Of a DNA stretch of 64,000 bases, positions 1 to 9,349 are shown in pieces. Position 1 is the first letter of the stretch. Each line of letters begins with the position of its first letter. Position numbers and translations under genes: made by a program. Source of the stretch: Alkaliphilus peptidifermentans DSM 18978 (GTDB lineage Bacteria; Bacillota; Clostridia; Peptostreptococcales; Natronincolaceae); the NCBI RefSeq assembly GCF_900101495.1, contig NZ_FMUS01000007.1, forward strand, positions 1 to 64,000, given 5' to 3'. The notes under the pieces are model-generated. The model worked only from the letters and a program-made list of their open reading frames with translations. It did not search any database and had not been told where the DNA came from.

Positions 1-2
1 TA

Positions 3-2495
3 ACCACCCCAGACACCAACACATTAACCATCACTCCAACCCATGGAACAGCAACAAACATCAGCATTACACAAAACATCACAGCACCAGCAGTAAACGG
101 AGGACAATTTGCCCAACAGCCAATACTAGAACTAAGAGATACCTATGGTAACCTCTGCACAAACAACAGTTCAGCAATAGTAACAGCCACAAGGCATGAC
201 AGCGGTAGCTGGACCCTAACAGGAAACACAACAGTCACAGCAGCAAATGGAGTGGTCACCTTCACAAACCTGGGAGCTACCAACGAAGCCGAAGTAAATG
301 GAGTACAAATAGCATTTAACAGCACAGGCTTAACCCAAGTAACCAGTAATACAGTGAGTTTAGCAGTTGCTCAATATACAGTAACCTTTGATAGTCAAGG
401 TGGCAGCTCAGTGGCAGCCATCACCAACTTAACACATGGAACCACAGTAACACTTCCAGCAGCTCCAACAAGAGAAGGTTATACATTTATTAACTGGAAT
501 ACAGCAGCAAACGGTTCAGGAACAACCTTTGACAGCTCAACAGTAATAACAGGCAACATCACCGTTTATGCACAGTGGATAGATCCAGCTAGCATCAGAA
601 TAACAGCAAATCCTGATAACGTAAAAGGAAGCATTAATTTTAATCGAACCTTTACACTAAATGTCCTTAATGACACAGTAACAGGTTCCGTATATGCTAG
701 CGATATAACTCTAGGTAATGAATTTAGCACATTAAGCATTAACTCTATAAACAATAACAGCAATACAGTAACATTAGCAGTGTCTGGATCAATAAATACA
801 CAAGGTATAGGAACCATATCCTTAAGCCAAAGCAAATTAAATCTTAGCACCGTTCCACTCATAGCAGAAGTAGTTGTTAGCTTTAACTCCATAGCATATC
901 ATGGAAATGGAAATACAGGAGGAAGCGTACCTACAGACAGCAACCTATATGAAGATGGAGCAACTGTTATAGTACTAGGTAATACAGGAAACCTAGTAAA
1001 AGAAGGATATACATTTGCAGGCTGGAACACCCAAGCCAACGGGCAAGACACAAGCTATACACAAGGATCAGCCGTAATCATAGGGACAAACAACCTTAAC
1101 CTCTATGCAATGTGGACAGCCATTCCAAGTGGTGGAAATTCATCAGATAATACAGGAGGAGGAACAGGAGGAACAACACCAACAACAGAGGCTACACCAG
1201 CTCCAATAACAGAGACATATGCAATAGTCATAGTCAACGGACAAGAGCAAAATGCCGGAAAAGAAACAAAAACAACTGAAGATGGTAAATCAACTGTAAT
1301 TGTAGAAGTTGATAGTAAAATCATTGAGAGCAAAATAGAAGAAGCTATTAAAAACAATACAATTAGAATAAATAATGTCCTTCAAGTTCCTGTTGCGGAT
1401 GCAAAGGCAGAAGTAGTTAAAGTAGAGCTTACCGGAGATATAGTTAAGAAACTGGAAGAGAACACCTTCGATATAGCTGTTAAACACGATAATATAGAAT
1501 ACATTATACCGGCAGAAGAATTTAAAATAAGTAAAGTCGCAGAAAATCTTGGAATTAAGGAAACGAATCTTACTGAGATTAAAGTAGAAATAAAAATCAC
1601 TAAGCTAGATGAAAAGGCGGTTAAAAGGTACAATGAAGTTGTCAAAGCAAATGGGGCTGAATTAATATTCCCACCAGTATCCTTTGAAGTAGTAGCAAAA
1701 ACAACAAGAGCTGATGGGACAGCAGATGAGTTAAAAATCAGCAAATTCAGTAACTATGTAGAGCGGGTAATGGAAATCCCGAAAGGGTTAGATCCAAGTA
1801 AAATCACAACAGGTATTGTGTTAAACCCAGACGGGACATACAGCCATGTACCCACGTCAGTATACCAAAAAGACGGTAAATGGTATGCAAAACTGAGCTC
1901 CTTAACCAACTCTGTCTATGCGGTCATTTGGAATCAAGTAGAAATAAAATCGGTAGAGAACCATTGGTCAAAGGACACAGTTAACGACATGGCATCAAGA
2001 CTTATTATCTTTAATCCAGAGAGTTTTGAACCGAACAATGCTATCACAAGAGCAGACTTTGCAGAGTACATTGTCAGAGCATTGGGTCTTTATAGAGAAG
2101 GTTCAACCCATGAGAACAAGTTTACGGATGTTAGCAGTACAGCAGACAGAACACTGGCGATACTCATAGCCAATGAATATGGTATTGTAACAGGTTATCC
2201 GGACGGAACCTTTAGACCGGATCAGCATATTACAAGAGAAGAAGCTATGGTGATGTACCAAAGAGCTATGATGGTGACAAAACTTACCGGTAGCGATGTT
2301 ACAAGACATCATAAATATACAGATTTTGAACAAGTAAGCGAGTGGGCATCAAGTTATGTAAAAGCAGTATTGGAGGCTCATGTATTCAATGGAACAAGTA
2401 CAACAACCATTTCGCCAAAATCGAAGCTGACCTATGCAGAGGCAGCACAGGCCATCAAAAATCTCTTAGTGGAATCGAAGCTTATTAATGAATAA
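3..2495 (+). CDS. S-layer-anchored surface protein with InlB repeats, 5' end outside window
   Basis: The reading frame is open from base 3, so the gene starts upstream; the first in-window start codon (GTG 252) is internal. Two InlB/Listeria-Bacteroides-type repeats are visible, each ending in an aromatic motif (EGYTFINWNT...VYAQW and EGYTFAGWNT...LYAMW). A Ser/Gly/Thr-rich linker follows near base 1125-1200, then a mixed alpha/beta region, and then three C-terminal SLH modules (first near NHWSKDTVNDMASR, second with GYPDGTFRPDQHITREEAM, third weaker). SLH triplets normally bind secondary cell-wall polysaccharide, so I infer an exported adhesin or structural wall protein. The Thr/Ala-rich, ACA-heavy codon use of the 5' part differs from the neighbouring genes and fits a repetitive extracellular region. 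The ligand is unknown. Confidence 0.9.
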   Translation, partial: TTPDTNTLTITPTHGTATNISITQNITAPAVNGGQFAQQPILELRDTYGNLCTNNSSAIVTATRHDSGSWTLTGNTTVTAANGVVTFTNLGATNEAEVNGVQIAFNSTGLTQVTSNTVSLAVAQYTVTFDSQGGSSVAAITNLTHGTTVTLPAAPTREGYTFINWNTAANGSGTTFDSSTVITGNITVYAQWIDPASIRITANPDNVKGSINFNRTFTLNVLNDTVTGSVYASDITLGNEFSTLSINSINNNSNTVTLAVSGSINTQGIGTISLSQSKLNLSTVPLIAEVVVSFNSIAYHGNGNTGGSVPTDSNLYEDGATVIVLGNTGNLVKEGYTFAGWNTQANGQDTSYTQGSAVIIGTNNLNLYAMWTAIPSGGNSSDNTGGGTGGTTPTTEATPAPITETYAIVIVNGQEQNAGKETKTTEDGKSTVIVEVDSKIIESKIEEAIKNNTIRINNVLQVPVADAKAEVVKVELTGDIVKKLEENTFDIAVKHDNIEYIIPAEEFKISKVAENLGIKETNLTEIKVEIKITKLDEKAVKRYNEVVKANGAELIFPPVSFEVVAKTTRADGTADELKISKFSNYVERVMEIPKGLDPSKITTGIVLNPDGTYSHVPTSVYQKDGKWYAKLSSLTNSVYAVIWNQVEIKSVENHWSKDTVNDMASRLIIFNPESFEPNNAITRADFAEYIVRALGLYREGSTHENKFTDVSSTADRTLAILIANEYGIVTGYPDGTFRPDQHITREEAMVMYQRAMMVTKLTGSDVTRHHKYTDFEQVSEWASSYVKAVLEAHVFNGTSTTTISPKSKLTYAEAAQAIKNLLVESKLINE

Positions 2496-2501
2496 TGAAA
2501 C

Positions 2502-2540
2502 AAATGGAGTGCTCTATTGATTAGAGCACTCCATTTTGGA
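2502..2540 (+). terminator. Rho-independent terminator of the SLH protein gene
   Basis: A 14-bp perfect stem (2502-2515 pairing with 2523-2536) with a 7-base loop begins 6 bases after the stop codon and ends in a short T stretch. Confidence 0.85.
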
Positions 2541-2557
2541 ATAAGTCAGATAAATCA

Positions 2558-2584
2558 GACAAAGGGACAGGGACTTGTCTGGCA
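2558..2584. repeat. Degenerate REP-like palindrome next to transposase relic
   Basis: The stretch has complementary ends (AGACAA / TTGTCT) around a GGGACAGGGAC core. It resembles the REP-like family at 37-54 kb only in its GGGAC core and hairpin form, so membership is uncertain. It abuts the broken end of the transposase fragment at 2585-2872. Confidence 0.4.
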
Positions 2585-2872
2585 TATAACCTGATTCATG
2601 GATGTATACACGGAATAGTAATTAAGGAAAAGAATCAAAAGAGAATCTGTGGGAATGGAAAAGATACGTTGAAGAATAAGTGCCCAAAGCATTGCTTTGA
2701 GAGGGTATTTACGAGGTAAATGCGTAAAAGTGATTAATAAAAGATGATGGAATAAGTTCATTAAGATTAGTAGTAGTTTCTAACAAAGAGAGAAAATGAG
2801 GTTATCATTTTCAAAATAAGATTTGCAATCAGAATAAATTTCTGCCAACGAAAGTTGTTTGTGTGGTATCAT
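2585..2872 (-). pseudogene. Decayed N-terminal fragment of a DDE transposase
   Basis: Read on the minus strand from ATG 2872, the translation starts MIPHKQLSLAEIYSD. It then needs frame changes to continue through ELIPSSFINHFYAF and KYPLKAMLWALILQRIF to IPTDSLLILFL. This looks like the N-terminal part of a DDE transposase (IS1182-like in my recollection; family uncertain). The catalytic region is absent: the fragment ends at the REP-like palindrome 2558-2584. Frame breaks and truncation mark it as dead. The remaining 2873-3037 holds only the leader of the next gene. Confidence 0.6.
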
Positions 2873-2987
2873 AAAGACATAACTCCTTTTTTGAATTTTA
2901 GTGGATGCCTTTCTAAACAACTCAAGTTTATCATAAAGGAGGAATTCTATTTTATAAGAAAAAATATCACGTACTTATACGGGTTGT

Positions 2988-3004
2988 GGCGTTTCCCAAA
3001 CGCC
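2988..3004 (+). other. Small hairpin in leader of the DJ-1/PfpI gene
   Basis: A 7-bp GC-rich stem (GGCGTTT / AAACGCC) with a CCC loop lies 33 bases before the start codon. No T run follows, so it is not an ordinary terminator. It may stabilise or regulate the transcript. Confidence 0.35.
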
Positions 3005-3037
3005 TAATAAAATAATATTGCAGGAGGTGATGTTATT

Positions 3038-3559
3038 ATGAAGCTTAAAGGAAAAAAAGTTCTTTACATTGTTCATGATGATTTTGAGGATCTAGAGGTA
3101 TGGTATCCGGTTCTTCGATTAAGAGAAGAAGGAGCCATAGTAGATATTGCAGGAGAAGAAGCTAACAAAAAGTATATCGGTAAATATGGAGTACCAATAC
3201 ATTCGGACTGCTCATTTCTTGATTTGAAGCCAGAAAACTACGATGCCCTTCTGGTACCTGGAGGCTGGGCCCCTGACAAGCTAAGACGCTTTAAAGAGGT
3301 ATTAGATATTGTAAAATATATGGATGAAAATAAAAAGCCAATAGGTCAAATTTGTCATGCTGGTTGGATACTTATCTCTGCCAATATTCTTAAGGGTAAA
3401 AAAGTAACAAGCACCCCAGGAATCAAGGATGATATGGTAAATGCAGGTGCTGTTTGGCTTGATGAGCCAAGTGTTGTAGATGGACACATTGTTTCCAGTA
3501 GAAGACCACCTGATTTACCACAATACATGATAGACTTCATAGACGTTATGCAAAGATAG
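3038..3559 (+). CDS. DJ-1/PfpI family protein (class I glutamine amidotransferase-like)
   Basis: The 173-residue product has the full PfpI/DJ-1 layout. It opens KVLYIVHDDFEDLEVWYPV with the conserved Glu-Asp region, has the LLVPGGWAPDKLR loop, and carries the nucleophile elbow GQICHAGWILISA with the catalytic Cys followed by His. It continues VTSTPGIKDDMVNAGAVW, typical of YhbO/PfpI proteins. Characterised members are described as intracellular proteases or as deglycases/hydratases acting on glyoxal adducts; I cannot choose from sequence. AGGAGGTGA lies just upstream of the ATG. It is a single gene, converging on the FAD-Rieske gene with a shared terminator. Confidence 0.88.
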   Translation: MKLKGKKVLYIVHDDFEDLEVWYPVLRLREEGAIVDIAGEEANKKYIGKYGVPIHSDCSFLDLKPENYDALLVPGGWAPDKLRRFKEVLDIVKYMDENKKPIGQICHAGWILISANILKGKKVTSTPGIKDDMVNAGAVWLDEPSVVDGHIVSSRRPPDLPQYMIDFIDVMQR

Positions 3560-3589
3560 GTACAAAAAAAGTATATGGACAATAAAATT

Positions 3590-3628
3590 AATCAACATCC
3601 CAATGATAAATGGGATGTTGATTTTTGT
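3590..3628. terminator. Bidirectional terminator between convergent genes
   Basis: A 13-bp stem (3590-3602 / 3611-3623) is followed by T runs on both strands. It lies between the convergent PfpI and FAD-Rieske genes, 13 bases before the stop of the latter. Confidence 0.8.
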
Positions 3629-3641
3629 TATTCCAAGTTTT

Positions 3642-5168
3642 TCATTTTTTTAGTTCTTTTTCTGCTGGACCTTCTATTATATCTCCATCAATTGAAAACC
3701 TTGACCCATGACAAGGACAATCCCATGTTCTTTCACCGTGGTTCCATTTTAACATACATCCCAAATGGGGACATGTATTACTAACTAAATGTAATTCTCC
3801 ATCGGGGTCTCTATAGGCACCTACCCTTTTTCCATTTACACTAACAATTGACCCTTCATCCTTTTTGAGGGACTCCACTGTCCTAAAAGGATCTTTAAAT
3901 CTGCCAGCAACAAATTTTTTCGCAACGTTGGCATTAAACTTAATATAATTTTTTATGCTTGGGTCGGCATGAAATCTTGATGGGCTAAAAACCTCTGTAT
4001 AAGGATTGGATTTGTCCATTATTAAATCCTTTAATAAAAGAGCTGCTAAAGCGCTGGTGGTCATACCCCATTTCCTATAGCCAGTTGCAACAAAAATATT
4101 AGGAGTATTACTGGTCAGTCGGCCTATATAGGGGATATTATCGAGGGTAGTTAAATCCTGAGTAGACCATCTATATAATATTTCTTCCAAGCCAAAAATA
4201 TCCTCACCAAAGGTTTTAAGGGCATAGTAATGCTCAGAGGTCTCCTTGTCTTTACCTGTAACATGGTTTTCTCCCCCTATTAACACGAGTTTTTCACCAT
4301 TAATATTAGTATAACGAAGTGAACGTTTAGGATCGTCGGCACTTAAATACATGCCTCCAGGATAACCTATTTTTGTTTTAACTCCTAAAACGTAGGAGCG
4401 GTCGGGATACATTCTAGAAAAATATAAGCCCTTTATTCCATAAAAGGGGAAATGGGAGGCTATTATTACATTCTTACAGCTTATGTTGGCACCATTTTTT
4501 GTTATAACCTTTAATCCATCATCAGCTACAATATCCACAGCTGTTGTCTCCTCAAAAATATGTCCATCATTATTTACTATAAACTCTAGTAAATGATTTA
4601 AAAACTTTAGTGGGTGAAATTGTGATTGGTCCCTCATTACAGCGGCGGCCTTTATGTTTATGGGAACTGGAAGGCTTTCTACGTAATCTCCCCTAATTCC
4701 CAACTGTTGATACGCTTTTACCTCTTGATCTATTTTATTAATATATTTATCAGAAGAGGTATAGACAAAACTATCCTGTTTATCATAATCACAATCAATA
4801 TTGTTATTTTTAATAATATTAGCATAAAATTTAATGGCATTTGTGTTGGCGGTATAATATAATTTTGCTTTTTCTTTTCCTATGTGGTTAATTAATTCAG
4901 CATAGATTAAATCATGCTGGGCAGTAATTTTTGCTGTAGTATGGGCAGTTGTGCCATTTAGAATATTACTGGCATCAATCAGCGTAACCTTAAATCCCTC
5001 TTGAAGTAAAAGATAGGCTGATATTATACCAGTTATACCACCACCAACAATAGCTACATCAGTAGTTATGTCCTGCGTTAAAGGTTCAAAGGACTGAGTC
5101 TTTACAGATGCTCTCCAATAGGGCTCTGGGCTTTGTGGGATTTTAATACTGTTAATATGGTTATCCAA
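3642..5168 (-). CDS. FAD-dependent oxidoreductase with C-terminal Rieske [2Fe-2S] domain (YhfW-like)
   Basis: The 508-residue protein starts at TTG 5168, preceded by GGAGGT. Residues ~35-390 form a DAO-type flavoprotein: the ADP-binding motif DVAIVGGGITGIISAYLL is near residue 38 and there is a C-terminal GLEEILYRWSTQDL segment. The last ~80 residues form a Rieske domain with both cluster motifs, CPHLGC and CPCHGSRF, giving the Cys-X-His and Cys-X-X-His ligand sets. Size and architecture match Bacillus YhfW, whose substrate is unknown to me. The fusion suggests electron flow between flavin and cluster in one cytoplasmic polypeptide. It is divergent from ung. Confidence 0.88.
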   Translation of the reverse strand: MDNHINSIKIPQSPEPYWRASVKTQSFEPLTQDITTDVAIVGGGITGIISAYLLLQEGFKVTLIDASNILNGTTAHTTAKITAQHDLIYAELINHIGKEKAKLYYTANTNAIKFYANIIKNNNIDCDYDKQDSFVYTSSDKYINKIDQEVKAYQQLGIRGDYVESLPVPINIKAAAVMRDQSQFHPLKFLNHLLEFIVNNDGHIFEETTAVDIVADDGLKVITKNGANISCKNVIIASHFPFYGIKGLYFSRMYPDRSYVLGVKTKIGYPGGMYLSADDPKRSLRYTNINGEKLVLIGGENHVTGKDKETSEHYYALKTFGEDIFGLEEILYRWSTQDLTTLDNIPYIGRLTSNTPNIFVATGYRKWGMTTSALAALLLKDLIMDKSNPYTEVFSPSRFHADPSIKNYIKFNANVAKKFVAGRFKDPFRTVESLKKDEGSIVSVNGKRVGAYRDPDGELHLVSNTCPHLGCMLKWNHGERTWDCPCHGSRFSIDGDIIEGPAEKELKK

Positions 5169-5384
5169 TAGAAATACCTCCAGTTAAACATTTGATAGTT
5201 TATAGGTTTTCCAAATAAGACAAAATAATGTAAATAGGAAATAAAACTTCAATTGAAATTAATAAGTAAGTTGCAGGGTTATAGATGATCAGTTCATTCA
5301 TTAAAAGAAAAAAATTTATAAAGACGATAAAACAAAGTATGATAAAATAAAGAATAATAAATAGAGATTTTTAGGGGGGATAGA

Positions 5385-6050
5385 ATGTCTATCTTAAAAA
5401 ATGACTGGCAATTGCTACTGGAAGATATTTTTCAAGAACCATTCTACATAAAGCTTAGGGAAATTTTGATGAAGGAGTATAAGGGAAAAATAGTATATCC
5501 AGATAAACATGATATTTTTAATGCCCTGCACTATACCCCATATAAGGAGGTAAAAGCTGTGATTTTGGGGCAGGACCCATATCATGGAGAGGGGCAAGCC
5601 CATGGACTTAGCTTTTCCGTTAAACCTGGAATTAAAATACCGCCCTCACTGCAAAATATTTTTAAGGAGCTTCAGGATGATTTAGGGTGTAGTATACCTA
5701 ATCATGGCTATTTAGAAAAGTGGTCAAAGGAAGGAGTATTAATGCTTAATACAGTTTTAACCGTTCGCAAGGGGGAGCCAAACTCACATAAAGGACTTGG
5801 CTGGGAATACTTTACTGATAATGTTATTTCTTTGCTTAATAAGAGGGATAACCCTATAGTCTTTATACTTTGGGGAAAAAATGCTCATGAAAAAGAGGCC
5901 CTTATAACGGCACCCCAGCATTTTGTTATTAAATCACCTCATCCAAGTCCTTTTTCAGCCCACAGGGGCTTCATGGGAAGCAAACCCTTTTCTAAAACCA
6001 ACAATTTTCTTAAAAAAATGGGCTGCCGAGAGATCGACTGGCAACTTTAG
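5385..6050 (+). CDS. ung: Uracil-DNA glycosylase, family 1
   Basis: The 221 residues match the usual length of family-1 UDG. Present are the water-activating loop [18 protein letters not shown] (catalytic Asp), the LLLNTVLTV-type strand (here [10 protein letters not shown]), and the DNA-intercalating loop [11 protein letters not shown] with the catalytic His. The enzyme removes uracil from DNA to start base-excision repair. AGGGGGGAT precedes the ATG. It is transcribed alone, away from the FAD-Rieske gene and 89 bases before the LevR-like regulator. Confidence 0.97.
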   Translation: MSILKNDWQLLLEDIFQEPFYIKLREILMKEYKGKIVYPDKHDIFNALHYTPYKEVKAVILGQDPYHGEGQAHGLSFSVKPGIKIPPSLQNIFKELQDDLGCSIPNHGYLEKWSKEGVLMLNTVLTVRKGEPNSHKGLGWEYFTDNVISLLNKRDNPIVFILWGKNAHEKEALITAPQHFVIKSPHPSPFSAHRGFMGSKPFSKTNNFLKKMGCREIDWQL

Positions 6051-6071
6051 GATATTTGAAATTTTTAAAGG

Positions 6072-6087
6072 ATAAAAGCGCTTATTA
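6072..6087 (+). promoter_or_regulatory. Possible cre (CcpA) site before the LevR-like regulator
   Basis: The stretch is centred on the palindrome AAAGCGCTT and matches a cre consensus with about three mismatches, 53 bases before the start codon. Carbon catabolite control of the activator would make sense, but this is a weak match. Confidence 0.3.
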
Positions 6088-6139
6088 TAGAAATAAGAAA
6101 GAATAAAACATCAAATATATTGATTAAAAGAGGAGTATT

Positions 6140-8845
6140 ATGAAAAAAATTGATCAGGTATATGATGCATTAGTTCAATTGGAGAAAAAATTTAATAGAG
6201 GAATTTCTGCTTACGAAGTCAGTCAGGTGCTAAAGAATGATAGAGCCAATGTAAGTAGGTACTTAAATATTCTTTATATTGAGAATAAAATTCTTAAAGC
6301 TGAGGGTCGCCCTGTCTTATATAGCTCTTTAAAAAAGGATGAAGTAATTACAGTAGTACAAGATACAAAGAATAGTGTTGATGAAATTACCCTTAGACAA
6401 CAAAGCTTGCAAATACCAATACAACAAGCTAAAGCTGCTATTTTATATCCTCCGAGAGGGCTGCATACATTAATACTTGGCGAAACCGGTGTGGGAAAAT
6501 CAATGTTCGCAGAATTAATGTATCAGTTTGCCATTGAGGCAAAGGTAATTGATACAGAAGCACCCTTTATTAGGTTTAATTGTGCAGATTATGCTGATAA
6601 TCCACAGCTTGTAATGGCACAGGTTTTTGGAGTGAAAAAGGGGGCATACACGGGTGCGGATAAAGATAAGGAAGGCTTACTAAAAAAAGCAGATGGAGGC
6701 ATTTTATTCCTTGATGAAGTCCATAGACTTTCACCACAGGGACAAGAAATGCTATTTACTTACATTGATACAGGCGTATTTAGATCATTAGGTGAAACGG
6801 AAAAAACCATTCAAGTTGAAGTGCAAATTATTGCTGCTACAACAGAGGACCCTCAATCCCATTTACTTAATACTTTTACAAGAAGAATCCCAATGATTAT
6901 TACATTGCCTCCTTTAAGGGAGAAAAGCTTAGCTGAAAGATATTATTTAATTGAATATTTCATAAAAAAGGAATCAAAGAGAATAGGAAAAAGTGTATAT
7001 GTAAATAGGAATTCCCTCATATCACTACTTCTTTACGATTGTCCCAATAATATTGGACAGCTAGGAAGTGATATTCAGTTGTCTTGTGCAAAGGCATTTG
7101 TAAATTATAAGTCAAATAAAGAAGAGTATATATTAATAACACAGTCAGATTTACCTCAGCATGTAAAAAAAGGAATGATGAGGATTAATGAATTACGAGA
7201 TGAAATAGATCAGTTGGTAAACACAAAGTGTGACATTCTACGATTTAATTTTAGAGAGGATGTAGCACCTAATATAACCAGTAAACCTAGTGACAATGAG
7301 GACTTTTATGACGCAATTGAAAAGAAGCTAGAAGACTTAAAAAAATCTGGTATTGAGGCCGAGGAGATTAATCAGATAATCAATATAGATATTGAAAGCC
7401 ATTTTCAAAAATATCTCGGAAACCTACATGAGGATATTAGAATACAGGAAATATCTAAGATAGTCGATGTAGAAGTATTGGAAACAGTCGAAGAAATATT
7501 AAGACTTGCTCAGAATAAGTTGGAAAGAAAGTATGATAAGAAAATTTACTATGGATTGGCACTACATATTCATGGATTTATTGAGAGAGTTAAGAAGGGT
7601 GTAAAAATATATCATCCAAAATTAAATTTGATTCGTGTTGAATATCCTGATGAATTTTTAGTAGCGATGGAGTCAGTAAAAATCATCGATAAAAAATTTC
7701 ATGTTCAAACACCACTGGATGAAATCGGATATTTAACATTATTTTTCACCTCCAATCCATTAGATATTGATGGCGATGAAAAGATTAAGGTTGGTATACT
7801 TGTAATAATGCATGGAAACACAACTGCCAGTAGCATGGTTGATGTATGCAATACCTTAGTAGGGGCTCACCATGCAGCTGCTCTAGATATGCCCCTTAGT
7901 ATGAAGCCATTGGATATGTATGAACTGGCTAAAAAACAGATAGTAAAGCTAGATAGAGGGCGGGGGGTATTATTATTGGTTGATATGGGTTCCCTCACCA
8001 ATTTTGGAGATATGGTATATGAGGAAACCGGTATAATTGTAAAAACTATTGATATGGTCAGCACACCAATTGCTGTTGATGCATGCAGAAAGGCAGTTCT
8101 AGGAAGGGATATAAATGAAATCTATGAGAGCTTTAAGGACATTGGTTGCATGAATAAAGGTTTTGTTAAGAAAATAAAGATGACAAACAAAAATATTATA
8201 ATAACAGCATGTTTTACAGGAGAAGGAGCATCAGAACGACTTAAGAGCATCATTGAGGAAAAATTATCCAACAATTATAATATTGAAATAATTCCTTTAA
8301 ACATTTTAAATAGGAAGGGATTCAAGGCTTCCATTAATCAGTATAAAGAAAATCATAAGATTTTAGCTATTGTAAGTACCGTAGATATACATGTGAATGA
8401 TATCCCATTCATTTCAGCAGCAGAAATGATTGCTGGTGATGGTATGAAGTATCTTGAAGATATTGTAAAGGAAGAGGAGAACTATGTTAAAATAGGAAAG
8501 TCATTAAAAAATCATTTAAAGTATATTGATGGAGAAAAAATTATAGATGAAATAAGACATACGATATCCGATATTGAAAGCCTGCTTAATCTGAAAATAA
8601 GGGACGAGGCTGTTATTGGCATCATTCTGCATGTTAGCTTTCTTTTAGACAAGCTAAAGGGTGGCGGTAAAGAAACTACTTTTGAAGGATTAATCCATTA
8701 TAAAGATCAGTTTAATAGAGAAATGATAATAGTAAAAAATTGTTGCATAAGCTTAGAAAATAAGTACAAAATTGATATCGGAGAAAATGAACTAGCTTAC
8801 ATATGTAATATGATGATATCTAATAATGAAAATGAAGCTCTATAA
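6140..8845 (+). CDS. LevR-family sigma-54-dependent activator with PRD and PTS-like domains
   Basis: The 901-residue protein has, in order: an N-terminal winged helix (~1-60); an AAA+ module with Walker A GETGVGKS (114-121), the sigma-54-contacting loop GAYTGAD (169-175) and Walker B GGILFLDE; a first PRD (~420-530); an EIIA-mannose-like domain with VIMHGNTTASS (~550-680); an EIIB-like piece with ITACFTGEG; and a second PRD (~790-895). Relatives such as LevR sense phosphorylation by HPr and the cognate EIIB, then open sigma-54 promoters. The sequence downstream supplies exactly such a promoter (9000-9015) in front of a PTS operon, so I infer this is its dedicated activator. Confidence 0.93.
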   Translation: MKKIDQVYDALVQLEKKFNRGISAYEVSQVLKNDRANVSRYLNILYIENKILKAEGRPVLYSSLKKDEVITVVQDTKNSVDEITLRQQSLQIPIQQAKAAILYPPRGLHTLILGETGVGKSMFAELMYQFAIEAKVIDTEAPFIRFNCADYADNPQLVMAQVFGVKKGAYTGADKDKEGLLKKADGGILFLDEVHRLSPQGQEMLFTYIDTGVFRSLGETEKTIQVEVQIIAATTEDPQSHLLNTFTRRIPMIITLPPLREKSLAERYYLIEYFIKKESKRIGKSVYVNRNSLISLLLYDCPNNIGQLGSDIQLSCAKAFVNYKSNKEEYILITQSDLPQHVKKGMMRINELRDEIDQLVNTKCDILRFNFREDVAPNITSKPSDNEDFYDAIEKKLEDLKKSGIEAEEINQIINIDIESHFQKYLGNLHEDIRIQEISKIVDVEVLETVEEILRLAQNKLERKYDKKIYYGLALHIHGFIERVKKGVKIYHPKLNLIRVEYPDEFLVAMESVKIIDKKFHVQTPLDEIGYLTLFFTSNPLDIDGDEKIKVGILVIMHGNTTASSMVDVCNTLVGAHHAAALDMPLSMKPLDMYELAKKQIVKLDRGRGVLLLVDMGSLTNFGDMVYEETGIIVKTIDMVSTPIAVDACRKAVLGRDINEIYESFKDIGCMNKGFVKKIKMTNKNIIITACFTGEGASERLKSIIEEKLSNNYNIEIIPLNILNRKGFKASINQYKENHKILAIVSTVDIHVNDIPFISAAEMIAGDGMKYLEDIVKEEENYVKIGKSLKNHLKYIDGEKIIDEIRHTISDIESLLNLKIRDEAVIGIILHVSFLLDKLKGGGKETTFEGLIHYKDQFNREMIIVKNCCISLENKYKIDIGENELAYICNMMISNNENEAL

Positions 8846-8878
8846 TATTAAATAATGCAATAGTGTGTAACTGTGTAT

Positions 8879-8913
8879 AATAGTGTGCGTAAAAATCCGC
8901 ACACTATTTTTAG
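8879..8913 (+). terminator. Terminator of the LevR-like gene
   Basis: An 11-bp stem (8879-8889 / 8898-8908) is followed by TTTTTAGTTTTT. It insulates the regulator from the sigma-54 operon downstream. TAGTGTG is repeated at 8871-8890 and could also serve as part of an upstream activator site; that is speculative. Confidence 0.8.
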
Positions 8914-8999
8914 TTTTTGAGTTCAGTTTAAAGCTATCAGGCAGTTGATTTAACTAGGTTGTATAGAAAATAATAAACTATTTCTATTATTAAATTAGT

Positions 9000-9015
9000 T
9001 GGCATCAATCTTGCT
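9000..9015 (+). promoter_or_regulatory. Sigma-54 (-24/-12) promoter of the aminosugar PTS operon
   Basis: TGGCAT-CAATC-TTGCT matches TGGCAC-N5-TTGCW. GG and GC are separated by exactly ten bases, as required. It lies ~42 bases before the GTG of the HPr gene. The start of transcription would fall near 9026. With the adjacent activator carrying a GAFTGA-type loop, this is a strong call. Confidence 0.88.
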
Positions 9016-9056
9016 CTATATAACAGTGACAATAATGAAGGGAGTTGAGGAGTAAG

Positions 9057-9323
9057 GTGGAAAAGCTCACTGTTACAGTAAAGACAAAATCAGGATTACA
9101 TGCAAGACCCGCTAGTATGTTGGTTGGAACATCTAAAAATTTTTCTTCAAATATAACTCTACAAAAACATAATAAATCAGCAAATGGTAAAAGCATTATG
9201 TCGGTATTGGGGATAGCAGCTAAAAATGGAGATTCAATTGAAATTGTTGCAGAGGGAACTGATGAAGCTGCTGCCATACAGGCCTTAAAGGAATTATTTG
9301 AAGAAAAGCTTATTCTAGAATAA
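9057..9323 (+). CDS. HPr-family phosphocarrier protein of the PTS
   Basis: I place the start at GTG 9057, behind the GAGGAG site at 9047-9052; an upstream TTG at 9045 would add four residues but overlaps that site. The 88-residue product has the His-15 phosphorylation motif SGLHARPAS and the Ser-46 regulatory motif NGKSIMSVLGIAAKNGD. It can thus accept phosphate both from EI and from HPr kinase. As first gene of a sigma-54 PTS operon it may be a dedicated HPr, supplying the downstream EIIA and PRD phosphorylation of the LevR-like protein. Whether the genome has another HPr cannot be seen here. Confidence 0.93.
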   Translation: MEKLTVTVKTKSGLHARPASMLVGTSKNFSSNITLQKHNKSANGKSIMSVLGIAAKNGDSIEIVAEGTDEAAAIQALKELFEEKLILE

Positions 9324-9349
9324 AAACTTAATTAAGAGAGGAGGTTATT

